Shown piece after piece: positions 1-7,028 of a stretch of DNA of 12,256 nucleotides. The stretch covers positions 1-12,256 of the forward strand of contig JAPTWR010000184.1 in the NCBI GenBank assembly GCA_028065135.1. The letters run 5' to 3'. Source of the stretch: Acidithiobacillus sp. (GTDB lineage Bacteria; Pseudomonadota; Gammaproteobacteria; Acidithiobacillales; Acidithiobacillaceae). The notes under the pieces were generated by a model. The model was given only the letters and a program-made list of their open reading frames with translations, searched no databases and had not been told where the DNA came from. Position 1 is the first letter of the stretch, and every line of letters begins with the position of its first letter. Position numbers and translations under genes: made by a program.

Positions 1-1725
1 TTTGCCGCCCACCAGCAGTTGGAAGAACGGGTGATGGACAGCAACGATCTGGAAAAAGAGCGTGGCATCACCATCATGGCCAAGAACACGGCGGTGCAGT
101 GGGGCGACACCCACATCAACATCGTCGACACCCCCGGCCATGCCGACTTTGGCGCCGAGGTGGAGCGAGTGCTGGGCATGGTGGATGGCGTACTGCTGTT
201 GGTGGACGCTGTTGAAGGTCCGATGCCGCAGACCCGTTTCGTTACCCGCAAGGCGCTGGAACTGGGTCTCAAGCCCATCGTCGTCATCAACAAGGTGGAT
301 CGCCCCGGCGCCCGCGCCGATTACGTCATCAGCGCCACCTTTGACCTCTTCGACAAGCTGGGTGCGACGGAAGAACAACTGGATTTTCCGGTCATCTACG
401 CCTCCGGTTTGCAGGGCTATGCGGGGGAAGATCCCGAAGTCCGCTCCGGTGACATGAAGCCGCTCTTTAAGATGATCCTCAGTCATGTGGCGGCGCCCGA
501 AGGCGATCCCGAAGGCCCCCTGCAGATGCAAATCGCCGACCTCGATTACTCCAGCTATGTGGGACGTATTGCTGTCGGTCGCATTCGCCGTGGCAGCATG
601 CGTCCGGGGCAGGATATCGTGCTGATTCACGGTGTCGATCAGACCCAGACCAAGGCGCGTATCCTTCAACTCCTCGGCTTTGATGGCCTCAAGCGGGTGC
701 CGTGGGAAAGTGCTACGGTGGGTGACATTGTCGCCGTAACCGGCATTGAAGAACCCTCCATCGGCGCCACCATCGCGGCGCCCGAAGCGCCGGAGGCGCT
801 GCCGTGGAAACCCATTGATGAACCCACCCTGAACATGACGTTTCAGGTCAATACCAGCCCCTTTGCGGGCCGGGAAGGCAAGTTTGTCACCAGTCGCCAG
901 TTGCGTGAGCGTCTTTATCGCGAGTTGCTGATCAACGTCGCGCTGCGGGTGGAAGATACGGACAACGCCGATGTGTTCATGGTGTCCGGGCGCGGCGAGT
1001 TGCACCTGACCATCCTCATCGAGAACATGCGCCGCGAGGGCTACGAACTGGCCGTGTCGCGGCCGCGGGTGATTCAGCGCCAGGTGGACGGCGTCTGGGA
1101 GGAGCCCTATGAGGCGCTGACGGTGGATGTGGAGGAACAGCATCAGGGCACCATCATGGAGCGCCTGGGCATCCGCCGCGGCGAGTTGCAGGACATGATC
1201 CCCGATGGCCGGGGCCGGGTGCGCCTGGAATACCGGATTCCCGCGCGCGGGCTGATCGGCTTCCATACCGAGTTTCTGACGGCGACTTCCGGCACCGGGG
1301 TGATCAGCCATATTTTCGACAACTATGGTCCGGTCAAGGGGACTATTCCGGCGCGCAACAACGGCGTGCTGATCTCGGCGGAAGAAGGCGAGGCGGTGGG
1401 TTTCGCGCTCTTCAATCTGCAGGAACGCGGCCGGATGTTCGTCAGCCCTGGCGACAAGGTCTACGAGGGCATGGTCATCGGCATTCATACCCGCGACAAC
1501 GACCTGGTGGTCAACCCCCTCAAGGAAAAGAAGCTGACCAACATGCGCGCATCCGGTTCTGATGAAAACATCATGCTGACGCCGCCCATACGCCTGACCC
1601 TCGAAGCGGCAGTCGAGTTTATTGCCGATGACGAGTTGGTGGAGGCGACGCCGCAGTCCATTCGCATCCGTAAGCGTTATCTGACGGAGAACGAACGCAA
1701 GAAGGCCGCGCGCGGCGGCGGTTGA
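1..1725 (+). CDS. typA: Ribosome-associated translational GTPase TypA/BipA (5' truncated)
   Basis: This is a translation-factor GTPase that binds the 70S ribosome near the EF-G site and supports 50S assembly and growth under stress, especially cold. The frame is open from base 1, so the window holds 574 residues. By recalled alignment with E. coli TypA, about 32 N-terminal residues including the P-loop (G1) lie off the left edge. Visible here are the switch I segment after [16 protein letters not shown] (window residues 9-24), G3 DTPGH (43-47) and G4 NKVD (97-100). Then come the EF-Tu-like domain 2, the EF-G-like domains with GRGELHL, and the TypA-specific C-terminal domain ending near KLTNMRASG and SIRIRKR. 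Downstream of the TGA there are 28 bases before the stop of the convergent methyltransferase, with a terminator between them. The family call is secure; the only defect is truncation by the window. Confidence 0.97.
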   Translation, partial: FAAHQQLEERVMDSNDLEKERGITIMAKNTAVQWGDTHINIVDTPGHADFGAEVERVLGMVDGVLLLVDAVEGPMPQTRFVTRKALELGLKPIVVINKVDRPGARADYVISATFDLFDKLGATEEQLDFPVIYASGLQGYAGEDPEVRSGDMKPLFKMILSHVAAPEGDPEGPLQMQIADLDYSSYVGRIAVGRIRRGSMRPGQDIVLIHGVDQTQTKARILQLLGFDGLKRVPWESATVGDIVAVTGIEEPSIGATIAAPEAPEALPWKPIDEPTLNMTFQVNTSPFAGREGKFVTSRQLRERLYRELLINVALRVEDTDNADVFMVSGRGELHLTILIENMRREGYELAVSRPRVIQRQVDGVWEEPYEALTVDVEEQHQGTIMERLGIRRGELQDMIPDGRGRVRLEYRIPARGLIGFHTEFLTATSGTGVISHIFDNYGPVKGTIPARNNGVLISAEEGEAVGFALFNLQERGRMFVSPGDKVYEGMVIGIHTRDNDLVVNPLKEKKLTNMRASGSDENIMLTPPIRLTLEAAVEFIADDELVEATPQSIRIRKRYLTENERKKAARGGG

Positions 1726-1749
1726 GGTTCGTGTCGGTGATCACCGGTC

Positions 1750-1767
1750 AGCGCTATGCGCTTTTTT
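1750..1767 (+). terminator. Rho-independent terminator of typA
   Basis: AGCGC-TAT-GCGCT forms a 5-bp stem with a 3-base loop, followed by a run of six T (1762-1767) on the + strand, 25 bases after the typA stop. The stem overlaps the stop codon of the convergent methyltransferase gene. On the minus strand the hairpin has no following T run, so it should act in one direction only. A perfect 12-bp palindrome, CGGTGATCACCG, lies just upstream at 1735-1746. The stem is short, which limits confidence. Confidence 0.5.
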
Positions 1768-2353
1768 CGAGCGTAATGAGGCGAAACCAGCCAGAGATCG
1801 CGGTAGGGATGTCGCTGATCACTTGCAGTTCTGGCCGCCTCTCCAGAATCTCTTCAAAGACGAGGCTGGTGTGGGTGGCGATGGCGCTGGAGATGGGCGT
1901 CAGCAGGCGCCGCCAGAAGGCGCGTTGACCCCGGCGTAAAAATTTGTCAAGGAGCAAGATACGACCCCCCGGTCGCAGGACGCGGCTGGCTTCCGCCAGG
2001 GCCGTGTCAGCATGGGGGACGACCGCGAGGATCAGGTGCATGACCACTATGTCGAAACAGGCGTCCGGGAAGGGTAGCGTCTCGGCATCGGCCTGTGCCA
2101 GTGTGATTTTCGCGCCTTGCTTTTGGGCATGGCGCAGCATGGCATGGGTGATGTCGATACCGACGATCTCGCCATGCTGTGGCAGGTATGGGATGTCGAG
2201 GCCGGTGCCGATGCCGTCGACGAGAATACGGCAGGGGCCGGCTGGAATGCCGCTCAGACTGCGTTGTCGCAGAGGGGCTGAGAAGCCACGCACGGCGAGA
2301 TCGTAAATGGGCGCCCAGAGGGTATAGGCGCGCTGCAGGCTCTGGCGGCTCAA
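1754..2353 (-). CDS. Class I SAM-dependent methyltransferase, UbiE/PmtA-like
   Basis: The predicted 199-residue protein has the Methyltransf_11 layout. An N-terminal AYTLWAPIYDL stretch resembles the start of UbiE and bacterial phosphatidylethanolamine N-methyltransferases. Motif I is DGIGTG (residues 46-51), the motif II acidic residue is in GIDIT (D67), then ADAETLPFPD and the late VLRPGGRILLLDKF block. I placed the start at TTG 2353-2351, where TTGA overlaps the apaG TGA by four bases. This fits translational coupling and matches where homology begins. A longer frame reaches ATG at 2488 but lies wholly over apaG with no family resemblance. No clear Shine-Dalgarno precedes the TTG. The substrate is unknown: phospholipid headgroup (PmtA-like) and quinone ring (UbiE-like) methylation are both possible, and the WAPIYDL start leans toward PmtA. 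It is likely co-transcribed with apaG. Confidence 0.75.
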   Translation of the reverse strand: MSRQSLQRAYTLWAPIYDLAVRGFSAPLRQRSLSGIPAGPCRILVDGIGTGLDIPYLPQHGEIVGIDITHAMLRHAQKQGAKITLAQADAETLPFPDACFDIVVMHLILAVVPHADTALAEASRVLRPGGRILLLDKFLRRGQRAFWRRLLTPISSAIATHTSLVFEEILERRPELQVISDIPTAISGWFRLITLEKSA

Positions 2354-2733
2354 TGGAAGACGGTGGCGACCGCCAAACGAAAGGCGGGGATGGGAACGAG
2401 GAAACTGGCGCCAGTGTCGCTGATCCATTCGAAGGTGCCGTGCATGCTGCCTACGGGCGTGGGGAGAACCGCACCGCTGGTGTAACAAAAGCGCTGTCCG
2501 GGGTGCAGGGTAGGTTGTTCGCCGACGACGCCCGGCCCCTTGACTTCCTGGGCGTGGCCTTCGGCATCGGTAATGATCCAGTGGCGATTGAGCAGTTGGG
2601 CGGTCTGCGGACCCAGATTCTCGATGGTGATCTGATAGGCGAACGCGAAATGCTCTTGCTGGGGGCTGGATTGCTGGGGTAGATAGCGGGTTTCCACGCT
2701 GATCTGAATCTCCGTGGGGGGGGCTGCTTCCAT
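2350..2733 (-). CDS. apaG: ApaG family protein
   Basis: This 127-residue protein aligns along its whole length with E. coli ApaG (125 residues) by recall. Shared features are a beta-rich FAYQITIENLG segment (30-41), QLLNRHWIITD, the glycine motif GPGVVGEQP (66-74), YTSGAVLPTPVGSMHGTFEW, and the C-terminal PAFRLAVATVFH. The fold is an immunoglobulin/FN3-like beta sandwich. The biochemical role is unsettled; loss in enteric bacteria affects Co2+/Mg2+ resistance. I chose ATG 2733 because it matches family length and has GGAG (2743-2746) nine bases upstream; the frame extends to 2805 without homology. A sigma70-like promoter lies just upstream. In enterics apaG sits with rsmA and apaH, whereas here its partner is a methyltransferase of a different kind. 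Confidence 0.95.
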   Translation of the reverse strand: MEAAPPTEIQISVETRYLPQQSSPQQEHFAFAYQITIENLGPQTAQLLNRHWIITDAEGHAQEVKGPGVVGEQPTLHPGQRFCYTSGAVLPTPVGSMHGTFEWISDTGASFLVPIPAFRLAVATVFH

Positions 2734-2776
2734 TGGGATGTGCTCCGGGCCGTGTGTGGTGTTGCGATTCAGAGAC

Positions 2777-2805
2777 AGTCTAGCGCTCCGGGAGTGGGCT
2801 GCCAA
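2777..2805 (-). promoter_or_regulatory. Predicted sigma70 promoter for apaG-methyltransferase
   Basis: On the minus strand TTGGCA (2800-2805, 5 of 6 to the -35 consensus) is followed after 17 bases by TAGACT (2777-2782, 4 of 6 to the -10 consensus). Transcription would start near 2770, about 36 bases before the apaG ATG. This separates apaG and its partner from yhbY, whose stop is 20 bases upstream of the -35 box. Confidence 0.45.
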
Positions 2806-2824
2806 GCCACGCGGATGGTTCCGA

Positions 2825-3109
2825 TCAGCGTTTGCGCGCAGATTCCGGGCGCGGGCGATAGAGGATGAGCATACGCCCGACGCGTCCGATGATATCGGCG
2901 TGGCTGGTTTCGGCCAAGGTCTGCGTCATGGCGTCCCGCTGGTCGTGGGGCACGGACGGCAGACGTACCTTGATGAGTTCGTGGGCGTTGAGGGCGACCT
3001 CCAATTCGGCAACGACACCATCGGTGACGCCGTGGGCACCTATCATGACCACCGGCTTGAGGGCGTGAGCACGAGCGCGCAGAATTTGTCTTTCTTTGGT
3101 GTCCAGCAT
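2825..3109 (-). CDS. yhbY: YhbY family (CRM-domain) ribosome assembly RNA-binding protein
   Basis: This 94-residue protein is a single CRM domain, as in E. coli YhbY (97 residues), which binds pre-50S particles and takes part in large-subunit maturation. The sequence shows AHALKPVVMIGAHGVTDGV (residues 14-32) with the GxxG-type RNA-binding loop GAHG at 24-27, then HELIKVRL (43-50), and ends with GRMLILYRPRPE. The start at ATG 3109 matches family length; an upstream extension to 3244 would run across the rlmE start and has no similarity. A purine-rich GAGAG lies 6 bases upstream of the ATG. The gene is divergent from rlmE, as yhbY and rlmE are in E. coli, which links two steps of 50S biogenesis. 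The basic tail ESARKR is typical. Confidence 0.95.
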   Translation of the reverse strand: MLDTKERQILRARAHALKPVVMIGAHGVTDGVVAELEVALNAHELIKVRLPSVPHDQRDAMTQTLAETSHADIIGRVGRMLILYRPRPESARKR

Positions 3110-3152
3110 GTTATTCTCTCTATCGGTCTGGTGCCGGGATGTCCAACGGCAG

Positions 3153-3181
3153 AGTGTACGTTTGCGGAGAGCGAGGGTCAA
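3153..3181 (-). promoter_or_regulatory. Predicted sigma70 promoter for yhbY
   Basis: On the minus strand TTGACC (3176-3181, 5 of 6 to consensus) is separated by 17 bases from TACACT (3153-3158, 4 of 6). The expected start point near 3146 leaves a leader of about 37 bases before the yhbY ATG. The boxes lie in the 88-base divergent gap between yhbY and the TTG start of rlmE, which supports that TTG over the upstream ATG at 3096. Confidence 0.5.
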
Positions 3182-3197
3182 AGCCCGGGAGCGCGGT

Positions 3198-3857
3198 TTG
3201 GCAAGAAGTAAATCCAGTGAGCAATGGTTGCGGGAACACTTCACGGATCCCTTCGTGCAGCGGGCCGCGAAAGAAGGATATCGCTCACGGGCGAGCTATA
3301 AGCTGCTGGAGATTCAGCAGCGGGATCGCCTCATCCGTCCGGGCATGCAGGTGCTGGACGTGGGGGCGGCACCCGGAGGCTGGACCCAGGTCGCCGCGCC
3401 CTTGATCGGTAAAAAGGGACGGCTGGTGGCGGTGGATCGCCTGCCCATGGACCCGGTGGCGGGTGCGACGGTGATCTGCGGTGATGTGTATGATGACGCG
3501 GTGCTCGCGGTCTGTCGGGAGCACTTGCCGGAGGGCGCCGATTTGATCATGAGCGATATGGCGCCGAACATGTCCGGTATTGCCAGCGTTGATCAGGCAC
3601 GCGCCATCGACCTCGCGGAACTGGCGCTGAACATGGCGCAACGCTGGCTGAAACCGGGTGGATCGCTACTGATGAAGGTTTTTATGGGTTCCGGGGCGGA
3701 GGAATTGCGCCGCGCCCTGCGCCGGGACTTCAAGAAGATGGTGGTGCGCAAGCCCGAAGCCTCGCGCGCGCGATCAACGGAACAGTATTGGCTGGCGCTG
3801 AATTTTCAGGGGCTTGCGCAGGAAGGGTTGGACAACGGCGGGAAGAACTCTTTATAA
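3198..3857 (+). CDS. rlmE: 23S rRNA (uridine-2552 2'-O) methyltransferase RlmE (FtsJ/RrmJ)
   Basis: This enzyme methylates the 2'-OH of U2552 in the 23S A-loop on 50S particles, using SAM. The 219-residue protein compares with 209 in E. coli. Visible features are EQWLREHFTDPFVQ near the N-terminus, SAM motif I DVGAAPGGW (54-62), SDMAPNMSG (119-127) and VRKPEASRARS. The K-D-K-E catalytic tetrad is intact at K35, D120, K160 and E195. I chose TTG 3198 because GGGAG (3187-3191) lies six bases upstream and the family sequence begins there. The same frame extends to ATG 3096 but would cover the yhbY promoter and add 34 unrelated residues. E. coli rlmE is followed by ftsH; here a tRNA gene follows ten bases after the TAA. 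Confidence 0.95.
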   Translation: MARSKSSEQWLREHFTDPFVQRAAKEGYRSRASYKLLEIQQRDRLIRPGMQVLDVGAAPGGWTQVAAPLIGKKGRLVAVDRLPMDPVAGATVICGDVYDDAVLAVCREHLPEGADLIMSDMAPNMSGIASVDQARAIDLAELALNMAQRWLKPGGSLLMKVFMGSGAEELRRALRRDFKKMVVRKPEASRARSTEQYWLALNFQGLAQEGLDNGGKNSL

Positions 3858-3858
3858 T
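3829..3858 (+). promoter_or_regulatory. Predicted promoter of tRNA-Arg, overlapping the rlmE stop codon
   Basis: TGGACA (3829-3834, 5 of 6 to the -35 consensus) is followed after 18 bases by a perfect TATAAT (3853-3858). The rlmE TAA (3855-3857) lies inside this -10 box. Transcription would start near 3865, three bases before the mature tRNA. The stretch from the -10 to the tRNA is GC-rich (CCTGGCGCGCG), a feature known from stable-RNA promoters under stringent control; that regulation is an inference here. Confidence 0.55.
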
Positions 3859-3867
3859 TCCTGGCGC

Positions 3868-3944
3868 GCGCAGTTAGCTCAGCTGGATAGAGTGTCGGCC
3901 TCCGAAGCCGAAGGTCACTGGTTCGACTCCAGTACTGCGCACCA
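3868..3944 (+). tRNA. tRNA-Arg, anticodon CCG
   Basis: The 77-base gene folds into a complete cloverleaf. The acceptor stem GCGCAGT pairs perfectly with ACTGCGC, the D stem is GCTC/GAGT with one G-U pair, and the anticodon stem TCGGC/GCCGA is perfect. The anticodon loop CTCCGAA gives CCG, which reads CGG arginine codons. The T arm is ACTGG-TTCGACT-CCAGT. The 3' CCA is encoded (3942-3944). It has its own promoter overlapping the end of rlmE, so it may be transcribed alone or after rlmE. No T-run terminator follows directly. No attachment-site duplication of its 3' end was seen in the window. Confidence 0.97.
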
Positions 3945-4255
3945 AATAAAGCAGATGGTTGTGCGGCGTTCGGCGGCGGGGTGCCAGAACGGAAAAGCGG
4001 CGTCGTGAGCGGCCGCAGACCGGGGAGATGCTGCGGTGCCGGTGCCCTTACGGAAGGTTCGGGCATGTGTGCGGCCATACGGAGAGGTGCATTGGTATGA
4101 ATGCGCGCGACATCGCATTCCGCAAGACGCAGCGGAATGTGGCCCGTCGCGCTTATGCTGAATGGGGCGATAACGATGCGCACGGAGCGGGGAACGGTCC
4201 CTGGAGCCACTTTGGCGATGACCGCTAGCTCTCGAGGTTGCGGGGATGATGGCGT
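3945..4255. other. Gene-free spacer between tRNA-Arg and the GGDEF/EAL gene
   Basis: These 311 bases hold no convincing gene; short frames on both strands resemble no family I know, and the minus-strand ones run through the tRNA. The spacer is GC-rich. It contains a weak 6-bp stem, CCGCAG (4013-4018) with CTGCGG (4031-4036), and a two-part hairpin at 4105-4152 listed separately. I saw no good sigma70 promoter for the downstream gene and no match to the conserved core of the known cyclic-di-GMP riboswitches. Confidence 0.6.
4105..4152. other. Two-part inverted repeat (hairpin) upstream of the GGDEF/EAL gene
   Basis: The inner stem CATTCCGC (4116-4123) pairs perfectly with GCGGAATG (4132-4139) around an 8-base loop. 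The outer stem GCGCGAC (4105-4111) pairs perfectly with GTCGCGC (4146-4152). The arms are separated by internal loops of 4 and 6 bases. There is no T run after it, so it is not a standard terminator. It could be an RNA structure in the leader of the downstream gene, a tRNA 3' processing or stability element, or a protein-binding dyad. Confidence 0.6.
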
Positions 4256-6973
4256 TTGAAAACCCCCCTGAAAATTCCCGCGTTCCTCACCCGTCCCATT
4301 ACCATACCTCCCTACCGGTGGACCATGTCCATGGCCTTTTGGGGGGCATTCGTGGGGGTGGTGGTCTTTTCCGGATGGTACGCCTGGTCCTCCTGGCACC
4401 GCTATGAACAGGGTAGCCAGCATCGTCTGATGCTGGCATCCGACATGGTCGCGACGGTCACGCAAAAGCTGCTGGACGGCCACGCCTCCGGGCTTCAGTT
4501 TTTGGGGCGGCGATTACAGCGAGCAGACGCGCTGCAGCATCCTCGCCGCGCCCGGAGGCTTCTCTTGGACTATCAGAAAAGCTTCTCGGAGATCGTCAGC
4601 GCGAATCTCATCACCCCGAATGGGCAGGTGGTCGCCTCCACGACCGCGCCGGCCGGGGCGCCGTTGCCGGATTTTCGCAATAATCCGACCATCTGGCCGG
4701 GTTTCCAGAAAAACTTGCAGGTACACGGCATGCGAATCTACCACCCGATCCAAGGGCCATTGGTGGATCATTGGGTCATCCCCCTGAGATACACGGTATT
4801 TTCCCCCGGGGGGGAGCCCTTGTTCGTAGTAACCACCCCGCTGCGCTTTCATGACATCGAAGGCTTCCTGAGCCATTTGCCCTTACGCCCCGGAACGGCT
4901 GTCGGCCTGATCCGGAATGACTTTTATCTCGAGGGGCGCTGGCCTGTACCCCAGGGCAATCTCGCCCGGATGCTTTCCTATCCGGTCCCCGCGGGCGGGG
5001 CCTTGCGGCTGGCCCTGCAGCGGGACCCCCATGCACGTCACGGAATTTATGCAGGCCTCGTCACGGTGGAGCGGAGCTATCGGTTCGGGGCCTTTACGCG
5101 TTTGAACCGGTATCCGTTGACCGCGTTCATTTCCATCCCTGAACGGCTGTGGTTGGTGGCCTGGTGGCAACGATATATCCAATTCCCGCTGGTTTTTCTG
5201 GTCATCGCTTTGGGGTTCAGTCTGGTTGCGTATCAACGCATCCTCTCCCTGGACCGTCGATGGGAAGCGCAGCGCCAGACTTTCGAGCGGACCCTGACCG
5301 CGCAGGCCACTCACGACGTCCTGACGGGTCTGCCCAACCGCGAGGGACTGCGGATGGTGTTTGATCAGGCGCTGGCCCGCGCCGAGCGGCAGGAGCGGTT
5401 GCTGGTCGTGGGTTTTCTCGACCTGGATGCCTTCAAGCCGGTCAATGACGTTTACGGCCACGGAGTCGGCGACGATCTGCTGAAAGAAATGGCTCGCCGC
5501 CTGCAGGAGGCCGTACGCCGGACCGATACGGTGGCCCGCCTGGGCGGTGATGAGTTTGTGCTGCTGCTGGAAGGACTGCGCGGCATGGATGAGTTGGACC
5601 AGGTCCTGGCCCGCCTCTGGACGACGATCGCACGGCCTTTCCCGATCTATGGAGCAGTGGCCAGTATTCAGGCAAGCCTGGGATACAGCATCTATCCCTT
5701 CGACGAGGGCGATGCCGACCTGCTCCTGCGGCACGCCGATCAGGCCATGTATGCGGCCAAGGCGCGCCCGGGCCGCGATAGTGAAGGCTGGGCGCAGATC
5801 TACTATCCGGAACTGGGCAACATCAACATGGGCGATGAACTGCTGCGCCGGAATTTTCTGCAGGCCCTGTCCACGGGAGCGGTGACATTGCGTTACCAGC
5901 CGTTGGTGGCCCTGGCGACGGGCCGGGTGGCGGGCCTTGAAGCCTTGACCCGCTGGCGCCGGGAAGACCAGGATGTTTCTCCTGATCACTTTCTCTCGGC
6001 CCTGGGCGTGCGGGAGCGTCAGGCGCTGGGGCGTTTCGTGTTGCAAACGGGGTTGCGGCAACTGACACAATGGCGAAAATCCGGACTGGATCTTTTCCTC
6101 AGTATCAATGTCACCCCGGAAGAACTCGACCAGCCCGGATTTGCCGATGCCGTCCTCAGCACGCTGGCCGACTTTCCAGACGCGCCCCCGACAGCGCTGG
6201 TGCTGGAGGTGCTGGAAGTGGGAGAGATTCTCGAACGGAACACGGCTTTGGGGCACCTGCAACAGCTACGCGGCGCGGGGATGAAGATCGCGCTGGACGA
6301 CGTGGGGAGCGCCTATGCCTCCCTCCTGCGCCTGAAAAACCTGCCCATCGACGAGATCAAGATTGATCAGGGGTTCATCCGCGAGTTGCCCAACCGCCCC
6401 CAGGATCTGGTGTTTGTCGAGAGCCTGGTCAACCTCGGCTTGGGAATGAACGTCATCATTACCGTGGAAGGTGTGGAAAGCGAGGCCCATATCGCTCTTC
6501 TGCGCGAGATGGAGGTGCACTATCTCCAGGGATATGCCATTACGAAGCCACTGGAAGGCGCGGCCGTGGCCGATTTCGTGCGGAACTTCGTTCTCGGCTC
6601 CGGAGATATCGATACGCCACTATTGGCGCTGTATCAGCACCTGGGGTGGGTGCATGCGGCGGAAGAAGCCGCGCTGAACCACGGGCTGTGCGAGGATGCG
6701 GAACTGGCGGCTTGCCCGATCACGGGTTGGCTTCGGACGCACGCGTCCAATGTGCCGGGGATCGAAAGTTTGTTGGCCGAGCACGCCACCGTGCATGCGT
6801 TGGGCCGGAAAATCCTCCAGGTACGCAGCGGTGGGAATCGCGAAGAACTGCATCGGCTACTGGGTCAACTGCACGTGCACAGTCATCAATTTCAAGCGGC
6901 GCTTGGGGAAGCGGTGCGTATCATGCGGGAAAGAACCGCAACTGAGGGGCAGACCCCGTTTCCCTCAACCTAG
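4256..6973 (+). CDS. Membrane dCACHE-GGDEF-EAL-CZB cyclic-di-GMP signalling protein
   Basis: This 905-residue protein is predicted to make and/or degrade cyclic di-GMP in response to a periplasmic and possibly a zinc signal. Order of parts: TM1 (about 26-44), a periplasmic dCACHE-like region (45-300), TM2 (about 308-326), a linker helix, GGDEF (about 352-510), EAL (about 527-780) and a C-terminal CZB-like domain (about 786-890). GGDEF is intact at 430-434 and the inhibitory I-site RRTD (421-424) sits five residues before it. EAL is intact at 562-564, with N617, E651, D681-D682, K703, E738 and Q758 present; loop 6 reads DDVGSA rather than the usual DDFGTG. CZB-type candidates are H795-x2-W798, C820 with G824-W825, and H843-x3-H847. 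The start is TTG 4256 behind GGGGA (4242-4246); an in-frame TGA at 4247 blocks extension, and ATG 4325 (residue 24) is the alternative. It is convergent with a second EAL gene that shares a 72-bp exact repeat. Confidence 0.93.
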   Translation: MKTPLKIPAFLTRPITIPPYRWTMSMAFWGAFVGVVVFSGWYAWSSWHRYEQGSQHRLMLASDMVATVTQKLLDGHASGLQFLGRRLQRADALQHPRRARRLLLDYQKSFSEIVSANLITPNGQVVASTTAPAGAPLPDFRNNPTIWPGFQKNLQVHGMRIYHPIQGPLVDHWVIPLRYTVFSPGGEPLFVVTTPLRFHDIEGFLSHLPLRPGTAVGLIRNDFYLEGRWPVPQGNLARMLSYPVPAGGALRLALQRDPHARHGIYAGLVTVERSYRFGAFTRLNRYPLTAFISIPERLWLVAWWQRYIQFPLVFLVIALGFSLVAYQRILSLDRRWEAQRQTFERTLTAQATHDVLTGLPNREGLRMVFDQALARAERQERLLVVGFLDLDAFKPVNDVYGHGVGDDLLKEMARRLQEAVRRTDTVARLGGDEFVLLLEGLRGMDELDQVLARLWTTIARPFPIYGAVASIQASLGYSIYPFDEGDADLLLRHADQAMYAAKARPGRDSEGWAQIYYPELGNINMGDELLRRNFLQALSTGAVTLRYQPLVALATGRVAGLEALTRWRREDQDVSPDHFLSALGVRERQALGRFVLQTGLRQLTQWRKSGLDLFLSINVTPEELDQPGFADAVLSTLADFPDAPPTALVLEVLEVGEILERNTALGHLQQLRGAGMKIALDDVGSAYASLLRLKNLPIDEIKIDQGFIRELPNRPQDLVFVESLVNLGLGMNVIITVEGVESEAHIALLREMEVHYLQGYAITKPLEGAAVADFVRNFVLGSGDIDTPLLALYQHLGWVHAAEEAALNHGLCEDAELAACPITGWLRTHASNVPGIESLLAEHATVHALGRKILQVRSGGNREELHRLLGQLHVHSHQFQAALGEAVRIMRERTATEGQTPFPST
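6290..6361 (+). repeat. 72-bp perfect inverted repeat, copy 1 (in GGDEF/EAL gene)
   Basis: Base-by-base comparison shows this stretch is identical to the reverse complement of 7581-7652. It begins GCGCTGGACGAC and ends GAGATCAAG. It encodes residues 679-702 (ALDDVGSAYAS... to EIK), starting exactly on a codon boundary. The bases on both sides differ between copies at once (C versus G before; A versus C after). Other conserved EAL motifs of the two genes differ at synonymous positions. Confidence 0.97.
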
Positions 6974-7028
6974 TGGCGAATGCAAGGGGCGTCCGGAGTA
7001 GGCGTATCAGTACCGGGGGGTTCGTGGC

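Noticed and set aside
3868..3944. tRNA-Arg as an integration site for a mobile element
   Set aside because: No integrase gene and no duplicated 3' tRNA segment occurs in the window.
3945..4255. Cyclic-di-GMP riboswitch before the GGDEF/EAL gene
   Set aside because: The conserved core features of GEMM-type riboswitches that I can recall are not present; the hairpin there has a different layout.
4246..4260. ATG ATG just upstream of the GGDEF/EAL gene as its start
   Set aside because: Both ATGs (4246, 4249) are in another frame, and an in-frame TGA at 4247 leaves TTG 4256 as the first possible start.
3806..4483. 225-residue frame on the minus strand
   Set aside because: It runs through the antisense of the tRNA (giving the familiar SRTSDLRLRR artefact) and the opposite strand of the GGDEF/EAL gene; composition is not protein-like.
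4883..6262. 459-residue frame on the minus strand inside the GGDEF/EAL gene
   Set aside because: It is a shadow frame caused by GC-biased third positions; the + strand frame has intact GGDEF and EAL motifs.
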